Below are positions 38,513 through 48,850 of a DNA stretch of 64,000 bases, one piece after another. The stretch comes from CAWAMR01 sp963783095 (GTDB lineage: Bacteria > Planctomycetota > Planctomycetia > Gemmatales > Gemmataceae). The stretch's first letter is position 1. Each line of letters begins with the position of its first letter. Position numbers and translations under genes: made by a program. Below the pieces are notes generated by a model. It was not told where the DNA came from, ran no database searches, and saw nothing but the letters and a program-made list of their open reading frames with translations. The stretch spans positions 114,610-178,609 of the forward strand of contig CAWAMR010000023.1 in NCBI GenBank assembly GCA_963783095.1, read 5' to 3'.

Positions 38513-40081
38513 TCAAAGACAAAGCAAATAGGCAACCAGGTCTTCCTTTTCTTCTCGCGTGAGATGAAGTTCAAAGATCAGGTTGAAAAACTCCACCGTG
38601 TCGTGCAGGGTGGGGCAGCGGCCGTCGTGCAGGTAGGGAGGAGAATCCTTGATGCCGCGCAGAGGAAATGTCTTGATCGGTCCTTCCGGGCGTCCAGGGT
38701 AAAAGCGCTCGACCTGAAGGTCATGCAGATAGTCGTCTACAAATGCCGGGCCGGAATGACAGGTGATACACTGCGCCTTACCGTGGAATAATGCCTCGCC
38801 GCGCAACTCGGAGGCATTAGCCTTCGCCGGTATCAATTTCATCAGAGGACCGAGCTTGGGGGCCGGTGAGAAATCGAGGATTGCATTGAAGTCGCCCATC
38901 CGGTTCGTGATCTGTTTCTGGGCTCCACGTGGGCCAAGGGCCTGCATCAGAGCGGGGTCGCCGTCGAAGTATTCTTCTATTTCCGCGAAGTGATCCATGC
39001 TGCGAATCGAGCGCTTCGAGGAAAGCTGCATCAGGTTGAAGTTGCCGCGCATGGAGGGTGTGTCGACGCGCAATCGGGCCTGATTCGGGCGAGAATCCGG
39101 TGCCAGTTCGATCGCTCCGTTCGTGTGTCCATTCACATGACAGGACATGCACGCCACACCCGCGCTCGGCTCCTTGGTAACGCGGTGTTCCGTGTGATTG
39201 AACCAGGTTGTCGGTGACGGGCGCAAGAGTTCCTTCAACCCCTCCATTTGCTCGCCGGTCAACAGCCCGTTAAAGATCTCGTAGTGATTTCCCAGCGTCA
39301 CTTCCCGGCCCCCGGTCACATCGCCCAGTTCCTTGTGCGTGGTAAGGAACATCGGCGGCGGGTATTCCGGGAGGTATTCTTCCGGGATATCGTGGTCGCA
39401 GTCGATGCGCTCGTGTTCGGGATGAACGCGCACCCACGAAGACGGGAAGAGCATGTGCGCGGTGGTCTGTAGCGGGTGAGCGAGAGGAGTGTACGGAAAA
39501 AGTTCGCGTTTCTTGATCTCGTCGGGAGACAGTTTCGCAAGCTCTTCCCAGGAGACAATTCCCTTGGGCAGGCGTGCCACAGGGCCAACCATGACCGGTT
39601 TGCCGCGCGACATTTTGACGTTGGGGATCGACTTGCCTTGGAAATCGAATCTGCCGTCCATATAGGACCGGCAATCGGCCATCAGCTTGGGCTTCTGGCT
39701 GCTACACATCTTGTACCACGCATCCCAGGACATATCGAGTGTCGGCGGGCTCCAGGAACTACCGCCGCGACCGGCATAACGCCAAAGGTCGAAGGGGGTT
39801 CGCTCGCCGCAATTCGCCCGGGGATATGTCTTGAGTTTGGAAGCATGGTGTTCTCCCAGGCCGAAGTCGTTGCCGGCATCGTCCACCTGGGTACCGGGGC
39901 TTTGCCGAAGATAAACGCCATCGACGCGCGGTGCAGGTTTGGTTTTTGGGGCTGAAGGGGCAGGATTACCCGAGTCCTGGGCAGCTGTGTGCAACACGGT
40001 ATTGCCCGCCCAGAAACCCGTCAAAATCATTGCAAGCGCGATCAATGCCACGCTGCGCACAGACACTTTTTGAATGCCCAT
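38513..40081 (-). CDS. Secreted di-haem cytochrome c peroxidase/MauG-like protein
   Basis: The 522-residue protein has a signal peptide (VALIALAMILTGFWAG) and two c-type haem sites, CMSCH and CITCH. The C-terminal block FPLRGIKDSPPYLHDGRCPTL (given in part) followed by LHDTVEFFN is typical of MauG/bacterial peroxidase C-domains. It would sit in the periplasm and reduce peroxide or oxidise an unknown partner. Haem attachment would need a cytochrome c maturation system such as the ResB/CcsA genes at 43930-47210. It lies 82 bp upstream of the kinase-REC-REC gene on the same strand. Confidence 0.85.
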   Translation of the reverse strand: MGIQKVSVRSVALIALAMILTGFWAGNTVLHTAAQDSGNPAPSAPKTKPAPRVDGVYLRQSPGTQVDDAGNDFGLGEHHASKLKTYPRANCGERTPFDLWRYAGRGGSSWSPPTLDMSWDAWYKMCSSQKPKLMADCRSYMDGRFDFQGKSIPNVKMSRGKPVMVGPVARLPKGIVSWEELAKLSPDEIKKRELFPYTPLAHPLQTTAHMLFPSSWVRVHPEHERIDCDHDIPEEYLPEYPPPMFLTTHKELGDVTGGREVTLGNHYEIFNGLLTGEQMEGLKELLRPSPTTWFNHTEHRVTKEPSAGVACMSCHVNGHTNGAIELAPDSRPNQARLRVDTPSMRGNFNLMQLSSKRSIRSMDHFAEIEEYFDGDPALMQALGPRGAQKQITNRMGDFNAILDFSPAPKLGPLMKLIPAKANASELRGEALFHGKAQCITCHSGPAFVDDYLHDLQVERFYPGRPEGPIKTFPLRGIKDSPPYLHDGRCPTLHDTVEFFNLIFELHLTREEKEDLVAYLLCL

Positions 40082-40238
40082 CCAAGTTGCTCCCGGACGA
40101 TCCGATTATCGAATCGAAATGAGGTTGAGAATGAAGAATAATGAATCGTCGGGAATTGCTGCGTCACTGTCTGTCGGGAAATACACAGTTCGTTTGTCGG
40201 AAAACAACGACAAACCACACGGTACGGGCTTCTAAACT

Positions 40239-43211
40239 TCAAGCCCTTTCGAAGGTCGCTGCGCACGCCACCGATTCAATGGTGATCGCGCACAGGGCCG
40301 CACCGTAGTCCAAATCGATATTCTCCATCGTATCGTGAGTATCGTGATAACCCTTGCGGTTGATATCGTAATTCTCCATGAACAGCACGCAGGGAACGCC
40401 CGCGTCGGAAAATACCTGTCCGTCGGTGTTGTAGAGCGTGCTCCTCGGATCGATGGCGGGCCGGACTTGCCCGCACAGGGCAAGGAAAGGTGCGATTTCC
40501 GGGATCGCGGCACCGTGCGGACTTCGCCGACCCCGCATTCGGCCGGCGCGTTCAGGCGCTTTGTTCCATTCCGGGACCGACTCGTTCCAGATCTCGTTGG
40601 CAATATGGGCCTGATAGGCCAGCCACATCGCGGCGGGATCGGTTCCCGGCGAAATCTGGAAGATGTCGCGCTCGCGATCGTTGTTATGGGCAATCATGTC
40701 GGAAACGTATAACCCCTGAATCTCCACATTGGACAAATCTTTGGCGACACCTCGGGGCAGATGGAGTTTCAAGGTGCGCTCGACGAGGCGCTGGGTCAGC
40801 GCTCGGGCACCGAGGCAATCGGCAGGGAACTCTTCGCCGGTGAGATGGATAAGCCAGATGTCGTAGCGAAGTTTCCCTTTCTTGCTCATCTCCAGAAAAA
40901 TCGGCGCAGCCAGCATCATTGCCGAGGTCGCCGAATGATTATCATCCGCTCCGCACGCGGCCATCCGGGCACCGCAGCCGCCATCCTCCTTGTAGTATCG
41001 GTCAATCATGAATGCGGTATCGTAGTGGTCGGACATGACCACGGCCCGGCTCCGATCCTGTCCCGGAATCATGATGAGCAGATCGCGCTCGCAGGGGGCT
41101 TCCTGATTCTTGAGCCAACCGCCCATCCATGAGTAATCGAGGTCGGTTCGCCATTGAAACGGTATCTCGCCCGCCAGCGCCTTGCCGGTCATGGCTGCTT
41201 CGCCAATTCGCTCGTTGTAGTACCCAAGCAGATAGTCTCCGAGAATATCGAGTTGTCGCTCGTGATAGGGTGCGGTCTTTCGGGTGATTTCGTCGTCCAC
41301 GCAGTCGGCGTTGTTCTTGTTGAGAAATGTTCCTTCCGCCAGCGATGCGATCGTTTTCCAGTAGTTCTCTTCAAAGGCCCGCGTGGCTGTCTGCTGGTAA
41401 GTCAATGAATCGGGGACACTCGCACCACGACGCCGTGGCAGCGCCTGGATTTCCGGCTCAATGAGAGTGGGCACACCCTCTTGCAAGGCCTTGCCGGGTA
41501 AACTCTTTAGCCAACTGTCCAGCGTTTCTTCGCGGCGCAGAGTCAACAGTTGGCGTGCGAACGTACGTGGGAGCGGTTTGGCCCCACGCAAATGAAAGGT
41601 ATCGAATAACTTGCGAATGTTCAGAATCGTCGGCAGCGTCCGATGGCCATTGCCTGCTTCGTGCAAAGCCATGGCGGCAACCGGGATGGGCCGGCGATGC
41701 GGCCGGGGCCACAATTCAATTGCTTCCGCCAGTTTCGGCTTGTCGGCATCGTACGCCGTCAGATAGCCCAGAGGCGCATCCGGCAGCACACTCATCGCGC
41801 CGTTCGCATTCCGATAGGCAACCAGTGGGCGATGCCAGTATACTTCGTGCCTACCCACGCGCATGGCCGGAAAAATAAATCGATAGCCGAACAAACCATC
41901 CGATTGTTCTCGAACCTCCTGCGTCGCCTTCTGCGCTTGTTTTTTTTCGGCGGGCGTCGCGTTTGTGTCGTCGAGTGTCGCCTTCAGCGCTTGTTGTATT
42001 TCGGTGCGCGTCGCGGTTGGGCCGTCGAGCAACAACTGCCCTTTCTTGGTCCAAAGCTGGATATTCCGCGCCATCGGCTTGTCGTAAAGACTGATGTCAT
42101 CGGGAAGCGTGCTGAAAATGACATGCAGCATCTTGTCTTCTTTGTTAATCAAGGCAAGTTCATCCGCATCCCGAAGGATCTTGTCCCAGCGATGCGTCCG
42201 CTTGAACGTATTGCGAATGTGGGAAGCATGCGCCTGCGCTTGCGTAACTTTTGTATTGGCTTTGCGGAGGTAGCCGGACTGGGGAACGCGAATCCCTCCC
42301 GGCGTCCGGTGGCGCGGGATTTCGAGCAGCAGCGGAATTTGCAGCCCGGCCGGTAATTCCTTTTGGAGCGTCTGGTACACTTCCACCCCCCAGAAAACCA
42401 GACTTCCCGGAAACGGCAACAACCGGAGTACTCCCGCCAGATAAGCCTTGCGAATCGAGGCCGGAAGCTTTGTGTAGGGTCGGAAAGTGAGCAAGTATTT
42501 TACTTCGGCTAGCTCAGGACGATCGCCAAGCAAGAAGGGTTCTGTCCACGAAGGCAGTGGAGCTTCATTCCAGAAATCGTACAGGGGTAATTCATCCGTC
42601 AATATGCGAAACCCGGCGGAATGAAGTTCTGCTGTGCTGCGAGCTGTTTCACCGTAGACCGCCTGAAGCAACCGACAGAAAAAGCCAACGCCTTGTTCTG
42701 CCGGGATTTCTTTTTGCGGTGCCGAATAAAACGATTTCCAAAATGCTTTGCCCGGCCCCTGTTCGCTGCTGCCGAAAAGAGTCCAGCGCACCCGTCCTTT
42801 GTCGTCGAGAGTTCGGGACAAAGCCAGCGGTAGGAGCGTCACAAGCGGGTCGTTCCGCAAATCAGGTTTGCCCGCCAGTTCCGCCGACCAGTACGGATTC
42901 GCTGTCAAGAATCGCTTGGGAATACCCGTATGGGGATCGCCATCGACCGAACGTGCAAGTTTCCCGAGAACCTGTTTGGCGATGTGCAATAGTCCGGGCT
43001 GCAATTCGCGCGTTTCCTCCAGTTCCGTCACATACCAGCCAAAGGGATCATCCTCGGAAAACAACTGCGGGTTGATCGGCTGCGTGGCGTAGGGTTTCCA
43101 GCCCACGCGCGGCGGCGGCATAAATTCGGAGTAGGCGTCGATGCGGAATTTGTCTTCGCCGCGAAAACAATCTTCGGGAGGAATCAACTCTTGCCAGCCG
43201 AGCGCCGCCAT
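40239..43211 (-). CDS. Large M28-family zinc peptidase with long N-terminal region
   Basis: Only the last ~280 of 990 residues form the M28 aminopeptidase domain: SDHYDTAF (His ligand), GADDNHSATS (bridging Asp), TGEEFPAD (Glu pair), and a C-terminal HDTHDTMENID (His ligand). The first ~700 residues match no domain I can name and contain no signal peptide or membrane segment, so the enzyme appears cytoplasmic, unlike most M28 peptidases. AAGGA is eight bases before the ATG. The gene is intact over 2.97 kb. Confidence 0.82.
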   Translation of the reverse strand: MAALGWQELIPPEDCFRGEDKFRIDAYSEFMPPPRVGWKPYATQPINPQLFSEDDPFGWYVTELEETRELQPGLLHIAKQVLGKLARSVDGDPHTGIPKRFLTANPYWSAELAGKPDLRNDPLVTLLPLALSRTLDDKGRVRWTLFGSSEQGPGKAFWKSFYSAPQKEIPAEQGVGFFCRLLQAVYGETARSTAELHSAGFRILTDELPLYDFWNEAPLPSWTEPFLLGDRPELAEVKYLLTFRPYTKLPASIRKAYLAGVLRLLPFPGSLVFWGVEVYQTLQKELPAGLQIPLLLEIPRHRTPGGIRVPQSGYLRKANTKVTQAQAHASHIRNTFKRTHRWDKILRDADELALINKEDKMLHVIFSTLPDDISLYDKPMARNIQLWTKKGQLLLDGPTATRTEIQQALKATLDDTNATPAEKKQAQKATQEVREQSDGLFGYRFIFPAMRVGRHEVYWHRPLVAYRNANGAMSVLPDAPLGYLTAYDADKPKLAEAIELWPRPHRRPIPVAAMALHEAGNGHRTLPTILNIRKLFDTFHLRGAKPLPRTFARQLLTLRREETLDSWLKSLPGKALQEGVPTLIEPEIQALPRRRGASVPDSLTYQQTATRAFEENYWKTIASLAEGTFLNKNNADCVDDEITRKTAPYHERQLDILGDYLLGYYNERIGEAAMTGKALAGEIPFQWRTDLDYSWMGGWLKNQEAPCERDLLIMIPGQDRSRAVVMSDHYDTAFMIDRYYKEDGGCGARMAACGADDNHSATSAMMLAAPIFLEMSKKGKLRYDIWLIHLTGEEFPADCLGARALTQRLVERTLKLHLPRGVAKDLSNVEIQGLYVSDMIAHNNDRERDIFQISPGTDPAAMWLAYQAHIANEIWNESVPEWNKAPERAGRMRGRRSPHGAAIPEIAPFLALCGQVRPAIDPRSTLYNTDGQVFSDAGVPCVLFMENYDINRKGYHDTHDTMENIDLDYGAALCAITIESVACAATFERA

Positions 43212-43329
43212 CTTGAGTTTCCTTGCTGGTGTTTGCTGAGAAAACGAATCTGATACAGTGGAATTGTATTATCAATTGAGATCACACCTGGGATGCCCAG
43301 GCCCATTTAAACCCGCCGGCAGTCTACCC

Positions 43330-43812
43330 ATGATCCGAACCACTCTCGAATCCGAAACCGAAATCCTCAAAACGATCGCCCACGGAACCAAGGTTTTCAA
43401 GCCGCATGAAGTCGATGCTTTGGAAGAGGTTCTGGACGAATATCACGCAGGAAATCACCTGGCCGGGCACAAGGCCATTACTTGCGAAGAAGACGGCAAA
43501 GTGATTGGCTTCGCGTATTACGCGCCGACGGTCATGACCGATGGCACGTGGTATTTGTACTGGATTTTCGTCGATAAACAGACCCAAGCGAAAGGTGTCG
43601 GCTCCAAGCTGTTGCACTATGTCGAGGAAGACATTCGGCAAAGCGGGGGCCGGCTGTTTTTGATCGAAACTTCGTCACTCCCCTCGTATGATCCGACGCG
43701 GAAGTTCTATCTCAAATACGGCTACGAACAGGCAGCGGTCATCAAGGATTTTTACACCGACGGCGATGATTTGGTGGTGTTCAGGAAGCGGTTGGCACCG
43801 GAAAAGTCGTGA
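43330..43812 (+). CDS. GNAT-family N-acetyltransferase
   Basis: The 160-residue product has the GNAT core: KVIGFAYYAP, WYLYWIFVDKQTQAKGVGSKLLHYVEE (acetyl-CoA pyrophosphate loop Q/R-x2-G-x-G as QAKGVGS), LFLIETSS and KFYLKYGYE. It transfers acetyl from acetyl-CoA to an amine; the substrate is unknown. It diverges from the peptidase gene at 43211. The ATG at 43330 gives the usual N-terminus; a longer TTG/ATG start at 43258 does not. Confidence 0.88.
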   Translation: MIRTTLESETEILKTIAHGTKVFKPHEVDALEEVLDEYHAGNHLAGHKAITCEEDGKVIGFAYYAPTVMTDGTWYLYWIFVDKQTQAKGVGSKLLHYVEEDIRQSGGRLFLIETSSLPSYDPTRKFYLKYGYEQAAVIKDFYTDGDDLVVFRKRLAPEKS

Positions 43813-43929
43813 TCTGGAGACACGTGCTGTAGCCGTGCTTGGTTGGGACTGCATTTCATAACACAGTTGCGCACCCTGACTTGGCGAGCCTTATTGAACT
43901 ATTTGCCCCATCGGGTTGGATCGACGTTC

Positions 43930-45930
43930 TTACGATGTTCTGACTCGGCCCTTAGGGTTCGATGCTAATGGAGTTGGTACGCTGCCAGTCTGGCTATTCT
44001 CGGCAAAGCTTCGCCAGTATCGCAAAGGCAACATCCCAAGGGCGATGATCGCCAGGCAAATCAGCCAACACGTCCGGCAGGCATCGGCCAGTGATTTGTC
44101 GAAACCGTAGGCATGCAGGCCCACACCCAACTGATTCGTGCCAAACCAGGACCAGGTAGTAATCATGGCTCCGGCAACGGTAAGGACGGCCATGCCACGC
44201 TGTTTCACCAGCCCAGCCCAACGAGCGTGTAATATCAGCGCGTTCCAAATCACAATGAGAACCGCACCATTCTCCTTGGGATCCCAACCCCAGAACCGGC
44301 CCCAGGATTGATCTGCCCATATACCTCCCAACACGGTTCCCACAAAGCTCAAGAAGGTGGCGAAGCATATCACACCGTACATCATCTGACCGATGGTCTT
44401 GTTCGCGCCGCGTCAAGCGCCGTGGTAAAAATGCCGCCGAAGATATAGATCACACCGATGATTGCCGCAACGAACGTGGCCATGTAGCCAAGTGTGACCG
44501 AAGTCACGTGGGTAGCGAGCCAGAAATTCGTGTCCAGCACCGCAACCAGGGTCTGAAGCGTGTCCGATTGCTCGCCCAATGCCAGGCTTTCCGCAAGATC
44601 CAGCGCTATCAGCATGGTTGAACCACCGGCGATTGCCGCAAGCACGTTGCCGATGCCGTTGCGGTAGATGCGTTCCATGCCCAGACACAAGAGCACGCCA
44701 CCCCAGCCGATGAATACCGCAGAAGCATAAAGATTGGTAACCGGCGGCCGACCTTGAAGATACATCCGGCCCCCCAATCCGAAACTGTGAACGGCAAATG
44801 CAACGATCGCCAGATAAAACGCCGAAGTTTGGAGTGCGTCAGGCCATACCAACCACCCCAGGCAGGCAAGCATCAGGACCATCACGTACAGTAGCGCAGC
44901 AACCTTAAATGGAGAAAACTGATTGAAATACCATTCAAAATCCACCTTGTTGGTAATGGACGAATCCAGATTGGAACTATGCGCCTCATGAAACGTGAGC
45001 ACAAGCGGCGATATTGCGGCGAGTGCCAGGGGTGACTCCAGTTTGGTGTGATGCGCCTGATAAAACTCCCGAACCAACTGGTTGAAACGCTCTACATCTG
45101 CAACCTTATAACTCCGAAGTATATTGTGGAACTCTTCCGCAGTAACATTGAACGCGGGGCGCTCGGCGTCGGCTAGTTGACGACGCCGTTTCTGAAATTC
45201 CTGCTCCACCAGAGCCATCAATAATTCAAGTTGCCTTGGATCATTTGGGTTGACGTCGATGCCGCCTTTTTGCAAGGTTGCCAGCACGTGTTGTTCGGCC
45301 TGCTGCCGCAACATTGGTTCAAAGGGTTTGATAATCTCATTATCGGCCTGAGCGAGGGAATTCCAGGCTTCCTGTCCTGCGACCGGCTCTATCCCCGGAA
45401 TTTTCAGATTGTTCAGTTCTTCGTACATTTTTAGGCGTTGGGCCAATTCCAGTATCTTCTCGTGGAACTGTTGGCGCTTCTTGGGGGCCATGTTCTTGAC
45501 GCGCTCGAATTCGTTATGGAACTTCCGCTTCCTGGATTCGTCGGGAAACATCTCGTCGAAAGAATAGCGATAGAAGCCGGGCTTTCGCTTCAACTCCAGG
45601 AAATTCAGAACCTGGTCGTTGGTGATCCGGAAAACCTGGTGATCTTGCGCGATCCGATCGTGACTCATGACGTCGAGGAGCCAGCGAATCGCAGGTTGCT
45701 TTTTCCCATCTGCATCCTTGTATTCTTCTTGTTCGGAGATCGCCAAGACGCGGTTCGAGCCACCGTATCCAGCGGTTTGATCCGACCACCCTCCATCACG
45801 GGCAGTTGACCTATCGCTCGGTAGTCCATCCCGTTTTTGCCTTTGGCAGCAGGGGGATCGCCATCCGGCCGACAAATGCCACAGCAAGCGTAGCGACCAC
45901 CCAGGGCAAGGCTTTTTGGAATGAGTTCAT
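43930..45930 (-). CDS. ccsA: CcsA-type cytochrome c assembly protein with large soluble insert, three frame breaks
   Basis: The gene starts at 45930 with ATGA overlapping the resB-like stop. It begins MNSFQKALPWVVATLAVAF (one membrane segment), followed by the family block GQLPVMEGGRIKPLDTVAR in another frame, about 280 soluble residues rich in Lys, Glu and Gln (coiled coil, KRRRQLADAER), then ~7 membrane segments ending with the haem-handling WGRFWGWDPKENGA. Breaks lie near 45812, 45765 and 44400. CcsA exports and presents haem for attachment to apocytochromes together with ResB. The soluble insert between the first and second membrane segments is longer than in classical CcsA. Conserved His ligands flank the WWD-like region (THVTS, HARWAG). 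Confidence 0.85.
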
Positions 45931-47210
45931 ATTGCCATCCTCCGTCGCTGAAATTTGGTTAGTGCAAGCCCGAAGTGGATTATCATTCCGACAGCCACGA
46001 CGACACAGGAGATGTAAGGTAATATCCAGACCGGGTTGTCCACCACTTGAAGGATGGTTCCAGTATTGTCTGGCAGCACACCCGATTGATAGAAGGTCAA
46101 TCCTTGATATCGCAACGGTTGGTTCATGCGGATCAGGACTTCGCGGTCTTCACCGTTTTCGGGATCTCGCAGTTGAACGGTACTGGCATATTCTTTCGCC
46201 TTGGTCGTTCCAGGATACTGCTTGTGCTCAAACTTCAATAACTCAATGGTGAATGGTTTAATCATGCGACGATTGCGCAATTCCATCGTGTAGTTCGTCC
46301 CGTCCACGACAAATGTTTTCGGCATGGTCATCAACAAACGATTGCCGTAATTGCGATACTGCCATAGGGAGAGAAGGCATCGGCCTAAAGATTCGTCTGT
46401 TCCCTTCTTGAAAACCTCGATTCTGACCATCGGGGCATCTTCGCGAGATGATTTTACTCCCGGTTCTTCACCCGTCGGCACGATCAGATAGCGCTGTCCG
46501 GATTCATCGAAGAGGACATCGTCGTCGCTTTCTCCCTTGATCTTGATCACGTCGGAATTGTACCAGTATTCCTCGACCTTCAGATCCACGGGCAAGTGGT
46601 CGTCGCGAACCAGACCTGGCTTTTCAAACATCCATTGGGGAATAGTAATTACCCGTGCCTTCTTCCCGTCCACCGGCCGCGTGATCGCAATTTCCACCTG
46701 TCGGGAATCCTCAATGAAATTTCCGGTCTCTCCCAGTTGGAGTACCATCCGGGATTCGACCGCCCATCGGCCCGTGAAGTATTCGCCCAGCATCAGGATA
46801 ATCAATCCGCCATGGATCAAAAAAATCCCCGAGCGCTTCCAGGTTAGACGGAAGCGGATCGCATGGGCGGCGAGCAGATTGGCCAGAAGAGCAAAACCGA
46901 CGAGAGTCCCGGCCGGGAAGGGGAACGAACCTCTCCACTCGGTTTCCTTGTTCAAATCGAAGAATACTTTGCCGAATTCCGCGAAAAGCTGGAATGGAAT
47001 CCACACATACCACGAACGAAAATAGTCGTGCATTACCGTCCATACACCGGAATTGATCTGCGCCATCGTGCCGAAAAAGACCAGCAGCAAAGCCAGCACG
47101 AACAAAGACACGGTCAACTGGAGCGAGGCGACCGGACGAAGGATGCGCCGAAGCTGCTTCGCAAATTCGGATTGCGTGGCGCGAAGCGCTCGGTTGTGCG
47201 ATGGTTTCAT
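45927..47210 (-). CDS. resB: ResB-like cytochrome c biogenesis protein
   Basis: The 427-residue product has N-terminal membrane segments (LQLTVSLFVLALLLVFFGTMAQ, in part; FALLANLLAAHAIRF; GIFLIHGGLIILMLGEYFTG), a large periplasmic domain, and a C-terminal segment (ISCVVVAVGMIIHFGLAL). The block LRYQGLTFYQSGV is a ResB hallmark. It works with CcsA in System II cytochrome c maturation. The stop overlaps the ccsA start by four bases (ATGA). The exact start is uncertain: an ATG at 47210 is used here, but another ATG seven bases upstream is in a different frame. Confidence 0.88.
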   Translation of the reverse strand: MKPSHNRALRATQSEFAKQLRRILRPVASLQLTVSLFVLALLLVFFGTMAQINSGVWTVMHDYFRSWYVWIPFQLFAEFGKVFFDLNKETEWRGSFPFPAGTLVGFALLANLLAAHAIRFRLTWKRSGIFLIHGGLIILMLGEYFTGRWAVESRMVLQLGETGNFIEDSRQVEIAITRPVDGKKARVITIPQWMFEKPGLVRDDHLPVDLKVEEYWYNSDVIKIKGESDDDVLFDESGQRYLIVPTGEEPGVKSSREDAPMVRIEVFKKGTDESLGRCLLSLWQYRNYGNRLLMTMPKTFVVDGTNYTMELRNRRMIKPFTIELLKFEHKQYPGTTKAKEYASTVQLRDPENGEDREVLIRMNQPLRYQGLTFYQSGVLPDNTGTILQVVDNPVWILPYISCVVVAVGMIIHFGLALTKFQRRRMAI

Positions 47211-47322
47211 CGGTCATGGTGGCGGAGGAAGTCATCGTTGGCACCATCGAGAGCGAGAAGTAAGGTTATGGGGCATTCTGTCTATTGATTCTTGTTGCCC
47301 CATCTCGTCAATGCGTTTTTGT

Positions 47323-47988
47323 TTAATGCGTTTTTGGCTTTTCGATCTGGGGATGGCCCGCCGGGAGTTTTCCCATCGGAAAACCTTTCATTCCGGGAGT
47401 ACCACCTGGTCCGGCGATATCCAACACCAGGACGATTCGGCCGTGGATCATCCTTTTCTGAAATCCCTCTTCAAGTTGTTGGTCCGTCAACGGTTCCAGT
47501 CCGACCTGCTCCACCCGCCAGCGATTGATATTCGCCAGGAGTGAGCCACGGGTGAAAGTAACAGTCATGAATAGATCGGCACCCTCGCTCGCAATGCGAA
47601 ACGTAGCGAAGTCAATTTTACCCTTCGGTGCTTCTGTCCAGCCGGCCGGCAACTCCCAGGAAATGGGGTTTTCCCTGGAGTTCTCGAATTGAACCGAGTC
47701 CAGGAACTTGTTGAAGGCACTGCGCTCTGCCGCGACCTTCTCGGCTTTTCCTCGTATTTTGAAAAACCACCAGCCTCCTTCGCCCCCTGCCGGGACGATA
47801 GCTCCGAGAATTCGTTCCTTGATCTTGCCGTCTTGAACCTTGTCGACGGTCGGTTCGGGCACAGTGGTTTCGTATTCTTGAATGTTATACTCAGGCTTGC
47901 AACCTCCGACGGACAACAGCGCCAATGCGGCAGTCGCCAGAATGAGTCGATGTCGAATTCGACGCCAAAAGTGTGAGGCCCGTCTCAT
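47323..47988 (-). CDS. Predicted lipoprotein of unknown function, in cytochrome c operon
   Basis: A basic N-terminus (MRRASHFWRRIRHR), hydrophobic core (LILATAALALL) and lipobox LSVGGC indicate lipid attachment at the Cys near residue 30. The body is ~190 residues with WWFFKIRGKAEKVAAE and WELPAGWTEAP; this pattern recurs in planctomycete proteins of unknown function. An in-frame ATG at 48048 has AAGGA only three bases away and would add 20 residues before the signal, so I prefer 47988. It precedes resB and ccsA on the same strand and may support haem transfer. Confidence 0.7.
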   Translation of the reverse strand: MRRASHFWRRIRHRLILATAALALLSVGGCKPEYNIQEYETTVPEPTVDKVQDGKIKERILGAIVPAGGEGGWWFFKIRGKAEKVAAERSAFNKFLDSVQFENSRENPISWELPAGWTEAPKGKIDFATFRIASEGADLFMTVTFTRGSLLANINRWRVEQVGLEPLTDQQLEEGFQKRMIHGRIVLVLDIAGPGGTPGMKGFPMGKLPAGHPQIEKPKTH

Positions 47989-48065
47989 GGGAACCAGTGG
48001 AGTTGTAAGGGTCAAAGGGCAATTGGGGTGGGTGGTGTGATCTTTCATCTATCCTTACATAGCCT

Positions 48066-48824
48066 TCACGGGACGTCAAGGACGTTTCTGCTGTCGGTTA
48101 GCCGACGACCTCTTCGGAGAATTATAGGCGATCCTTCCGCGACAAACACAGAACTTGGGCTTTTCGACAAACTTTCCACAAACATCTTACCGTATACGTT
48201 CTCAACATCACAGTTAAATTCGGGACGTTCCATCTGCCAAATCCGCCAGGGAGTATGTTCTACCTGATACTCTACGGTCCCTCCATCGCGCTGGCGGGTA
48301 TAGCCCCAATAATGTTCTTCAATGAAGCTTTCCTCGGTATCCTGAGAAGGGAACACTGACTCCCCGGAAATCTCTCCCGCCAGCCAATGCTCCTGTTTTC
48401 CCGTGAACCACGAATAGCGAACGGTCCCCGGCAATTCGATCGTGTGCTTCATCGGGAGATAAACGTAGTTTTCATTGTACACACACCTCGCGACCAAAGC
48501 GACCATCCGTTTGGGAACAATTTCCTTGATGAATACCACACCGCGACGCCAGCCGTCTTCCGCTCGACGACGGACGTAGAAGCGCAAATTCACCTCGTCG
48601 AAATTCCGATGAAATGGAATCGGCATACCCCACAATTTCGTCTTCAGAAAGCGAAAACCAACCACGCTCACGAAAGTTCGTCCTCGGAAAAAATCGAGTT
48701 CGGTTCCGCAGGGAATGAACGGGCGCAAGATGTCCGGATCGATCTCATAATTGAGCATCGCCAGATACCGCCATTCGGCAGTCAAGAATATTCCGGGTTG
48801 CTTGGGCATGGGCTTTCTCGACAA
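48066..48824 (-). CDS. DUF2071 (YqjF-type) protein
   Basis: The 252-residue protein matches DUF2071 features: FLTAEWRYLAMLNYEIDPDIL, VGFRFLKTKLWG, FDEVNLRFYVRR, GVVFIKEIVPK and HYWGYTRQRDG. The function of the family is not established. It begins 26 bp after the small secreted gene and stops 17 bp before the longest start of the lipoprotein gene, so it may lead the cytochrome c operon. Confidence 0.85.
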   Translation of the reverse strand: MSRKPMPKQPGIFLTAEWRYLAMLNYEIDPDILRPFIPCGTELDFFRGRTFVSVVGFRFLKTKLWGMPIPFHRNFDEVNLRFYVRRRAEDGWRRGVVFIKEIVPKRMVALVARCVYNENYVYLPMKHTIELPGTVRYSWFTGKQEHWLAGEISGESVFPSQDTEESFIEEHYWGYTRQRDGGTVEYQVEHTPWRIWQMERPEFNCDVENVYGKMFVESLSKSPSSVFVAEGSPIILRRGRRLTDSRNVLDVP

Positions 48825-48850
48825 AGGTCGCGCCGGTTTCGCCGGATGAG

